In this document: in pieces, positions 62,259 to 64,000 of the stretch | How the letters are laid out: the number at the start of each line of letters is the position of its first letter | How positions within the stretch are numbered: the stretch's first letter is position 1 | DNA from: Promicromonospora sukumoe | Lineage (GTDB): Bacteria; Actinomycetota; Actinomycetes; Actinomycetales; Cellulomonadaceae | Assembly (NCBI RefSeq): GCF_014137995.1 | Contig: NZ_JACGWV010000001.1 | Coordinates: 3,410,001-3,474,000, forward strand | Direction: 5' to 3' | DNA: 64,000 nt | Translations under genes and position numbers: made by a program | The notes under the pieces: model-generated | Seen by the model: only the letters and a program-made list of their open reading frames with translations | Database searches by the model: none | Told to the model about the DNA's origin: nothing

Positions 62259-62346
62259 GGGTCACCTGTGAGTGGTAGAGGTCCGGCCGGCGCTGGAGAG
62301 GCCAGGGCCGGAAGGGTCAGGGCAGGAGAGGTCCGGGCAGGAGATG

Positions 62347-63837
62347 TCAGTAGGTCGCCACGAGGAAGCGGCGGGCATGCCAGTCACGCCGACCGCGTGG
62401 GACGGCGACGAGAGATGCGCGGAAGGCCAGATCGGACCGGATTCCCCGGCCTGCCGGAATCTCGGGATCGGCGTCGAGCAGAGCCGGCAGGAGTCCCGCC
62501 CGGTACGCGCCGTACGCGACCCGTCCTTCCGCCACTGCGGTCAGCTCGTCCTGAAGGTCGCCGGCCCTGAGCACGGCCTCGGGACCGAGCAGGTCCTCGA
62601 CCGCGGCCAGGGCGGAGCCGACGTCGCCGTGGTCGAGACGTGCCCGGACGTCCGCGAGCGCCGTCGGGGCGCGATGCAGCTGGTCGATGACGTGGAGGCA
62701 CGGCAGGGGTGTCCCGCCCAGCTGGGCGAGCAGCTCCTCGTGCCCGATCTCGTCCGGGGCGTGGTCGAGGGCGGTGAGAACGCCGTCGACGACCGTGAGC
62801 CGGTGTGTCTCGCCGCGGCATTCGACCTGTCGTATGCCCGGAGCGGGGGCGACACTGTTTCGCCGGGTGCTGCCGGGTGCCAGCGCGTCGGCGACCAGCG
62901 GGTGCAGGTCGCCGGGCGTGACCAGGCCTGCCCGGAGGAGCAGGGCGTCGGGCGGCACCCAGGTCGCGGCGTCGGGGAGCACTGCGGTCCCGGGGGACGG
63001 TGGGCGTCCGTGCCTCGGCGCACGCGCCGTGCCGGTCCAGGAGACGCCGGTCGGGGACGTGCCGGGTCGGGACGGGACGTCGAACAGGGCCGCCAGGTCG
63101 CGCGACGTCGGGGCCTGCGGGACGCCGTCGGCGTGGACGCGAAGCACCAGACGCCGCCTGCCGAGCCGGACGGTGATGCCGCCCCGGGGTACGCCGTCCG
63201 ATGCCACGAGAAGGGCGGCTTCTGCCGGCCACCTGGTCACCGCCCAGTCGTCCGGGACGCCGCTCAGCGGCACCGGGGCGAGCGGCACAGAAGCGTCCGA
63301 GACGGAGGCGCCCGACGCCGGACCCGCACGTTCGACCAGCTCAGCGCTGCGCCGGGCATCCCAGAGGTGTCGGTGCAGGTCGAGCCGGAACCGGCGGTCC
63401 GGGTGCGGCGTGGCCCGGTCGGCGACGTCCCACCAGGCCAGGATCATCCGTTGCGGTCCGGACGCCCAGGCGGGTGGCGTGCGGACGACGAGGTGCCCCG
63501 CCCCGCCGTCGGGCAGGGGGTACCGGGCGAGCGTGCTGGTGGTGTCAGGCCGCAGCAGACCGCCGGGCATCACCCGTGGCATGTGCCAGCGCAGCAGGTC
63601 GGGCACGAGCTGGCGCAGGTCCGCCCGGACGGCCGCGACAAGTTCGGTGCCGTACGCACGACGGAGGCGACGCAGGTCCACGTCGACGTCCACGCGTGCG
63701 GCCGCGCACGCGCCTGCCCAGTCACCCACCAGGCGGCGGGCTGTCGCGGTCTCGATCATCGGCGGCGGGGCGGCGTACTCACGTACCCGCTGCCAGGAAA
63801 GGAGCCGGAGGTTCTCGGTCGACCTCGATGAGTGCAT
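62347..63837 (-). CDS. Unknown protein, first gene of the MoxR/VWA cassette
   Basis: 496 residues from ATG 63837, preceded by AAGGTGA. It is cytoplasmic, rich in Ala/Arg/Asp/Pro, with no membrane segments. Pieces include VRADLRQLVPDLLRWHMPRV, MILAWWDVADRATPHPDRRF, ITVRLGRRRLVLRVHADG and a helical end (ALLDADPEIPAGRGIRSDLA). I see no known domain. It lies 88 bases upstream of the MoxR gene in the same direction, so it may be the adaptor or target of the cassette. The 62259-62346 gap has AG-rich repeats and no hairpin. Confidence 0.72.
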   Translation of the reverse strand: MHSSRSTENLRLLSWQRVREYAAPPPMIETATARRLVGDWAGACAAARVDVDVDLRRLRRAYGTELVAAVRADLRQLVPDLLRWHMPRVMPGGLLRPDTTSTLARYPLPDGGAGHLVVRTPPAWASGPQRMILAWWDVADRATPHPDRRFRLDLHRHLWDARRSAELVERAGPASGASVSDASVPLAPVPLSGVPDDWAVTRWPAEAALLVASDGVPRGGITVRLGRRRLVLRVHADGVPQAPTSRDLAALFDVPSRPGTSPTGVSWTGTARAPRHGRPPSPGTAVLPDAATWVPPDALLLRAGLVTPGDLHPLVADALAPGSTRRNSVAPAPGIRQVECRGETHRLTVVDGVLTALDHAPDEIGHEELLAQLGGTPLPCLHVIDQLHRAPTALADVRARLDHGDVGSALAAVEDLLGPEAVLRAGDLQDELTAVAEGRVAYGAYRAGLLPALLDADPEIPAGRGIRSDLAFRASLVAVPRGRRDWHARRFLVATY

Positions 63838-64000
63838 CAGCACTCACCTTCGGTGTACCGGACCCCCAATCTGGCGATCGTGAAGGTCATCATCGGGAGG
63901 GAGGCTAGCAGGCCGGATGCTCGGCGGGTAGCTTCCGGAGGCGCATCCTTTCCCGAGCCATGTGCCTGATCTTCCGGGAAGCGCCGTGCTCGGCGAGGTC
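63838..64000. other. Right-edge sequence without a gene
   Basis: The 163 bases contain the ribosome site of the 496-residue gene and probably its promoter on the minus strand. No other gene start or end can be supported. Confidence 0.5.

Noticed and set aside
1..64000. tRNA, rRNA, insertion sequences, prophage
   Set aside because: No cloverleaf gene, ribosomal RNA, transposase, integrase or phage structural gene was recognised on either strand.

Overview
The window is very GC-rich chromosomal DNA from an actinobacterium. The best fit is Micrococcales, most likely Promicromonosporaceae (Cellulosimicrobium/Isoptericola/Promicromonospora-like); this is judged from gene content and style, not a database match. 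Supporting signs are the bcc-aa3 respiratory genes (qcrCAB, ctaCDEF), the order lipB-lipA-DUF4191-glnA, DUF3043, a GlnR-type box before glnA, and many genes whose TANNNT -10 box lies only 6-8 nt before the start codon (leaderless transcripts). No tRNA, rRNA, CRISPR array, insertion sequence or prophage was seen.

Layout. 1-3760: end of a glycoamylase-like gene, a GH13 glucosidase and purC. 3829-8602: a large Flp-pilin-like surface protein, a DnaQ/GIY-YIG fusion nuclease and a stand-alone AsnC/Lrp sensor domain. 8652-20652: respiratory region. ctaE-qcrC-qcrA-qcrB, then sodA and a second complete qcrB, all run leftward; a receiver-like gene and trpD run rightward; ctaC-ctaD-ctaF run leftward. 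20923-27895: a cysteine-desulfurase homologue without any lysine, tusA, erpA, a glycerate-kinase-like fragment, nadA, a DJ-1/PfpI protein, a thioesterase and an M20 peptidase. 27952-38306: DUF3043, aldo/keto reductase, several membrane proteins, a MocR regulator divergent from a YczE-type protein, a VOC protein, pyrD with a coupled small gene, and pepA. 38604-52298: lipoate-linked block lpd-sucB and lipB-lipA, with an epimerase, a pseudokinase, an oxidoreductase, a secreted HNH nuclease, an AbiEi/DUF559-like protein and glnA. 52493-63837: accessory-looking stretch with small unknown proteins, a P-type ATPase with altered ion-site motifs, a DUF4279-SMI1/KNR4 immunity-like protein, and a three-gene cassette (unknown protein, MoxR ATPase, HExxH plus VWA protein).

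The genes cooperate in three main ways. The cta/qcr genes form the cytochrome bcc-aa3 supercomplex. erpA serves Fe-S biogenesis and sits beside nadA, whose product needs a 4Fe-4S cluster; the desulfurase-like/TusA pair nearby may handle sulfur but cannot use normal PLP chemistry. lipA and lipB make the lipoyl group carried by SucB and reoxidised by Lpd.

The most unusual non-coding signal is a set of intergenic palindrome families. Two are extended into tandem arrays: 16-bp units around GAGATAGAAC at 17437, 28580 and 37816, and 19-bp units around GAGATCGGTC at 22664. Both have inverted units either side of a central palindrome. Other families occur as pairs of equal size (64 bp at 46536 and 47773; 45 bp at 56173 and 59772) or as related palindromes (1168 and 22221).
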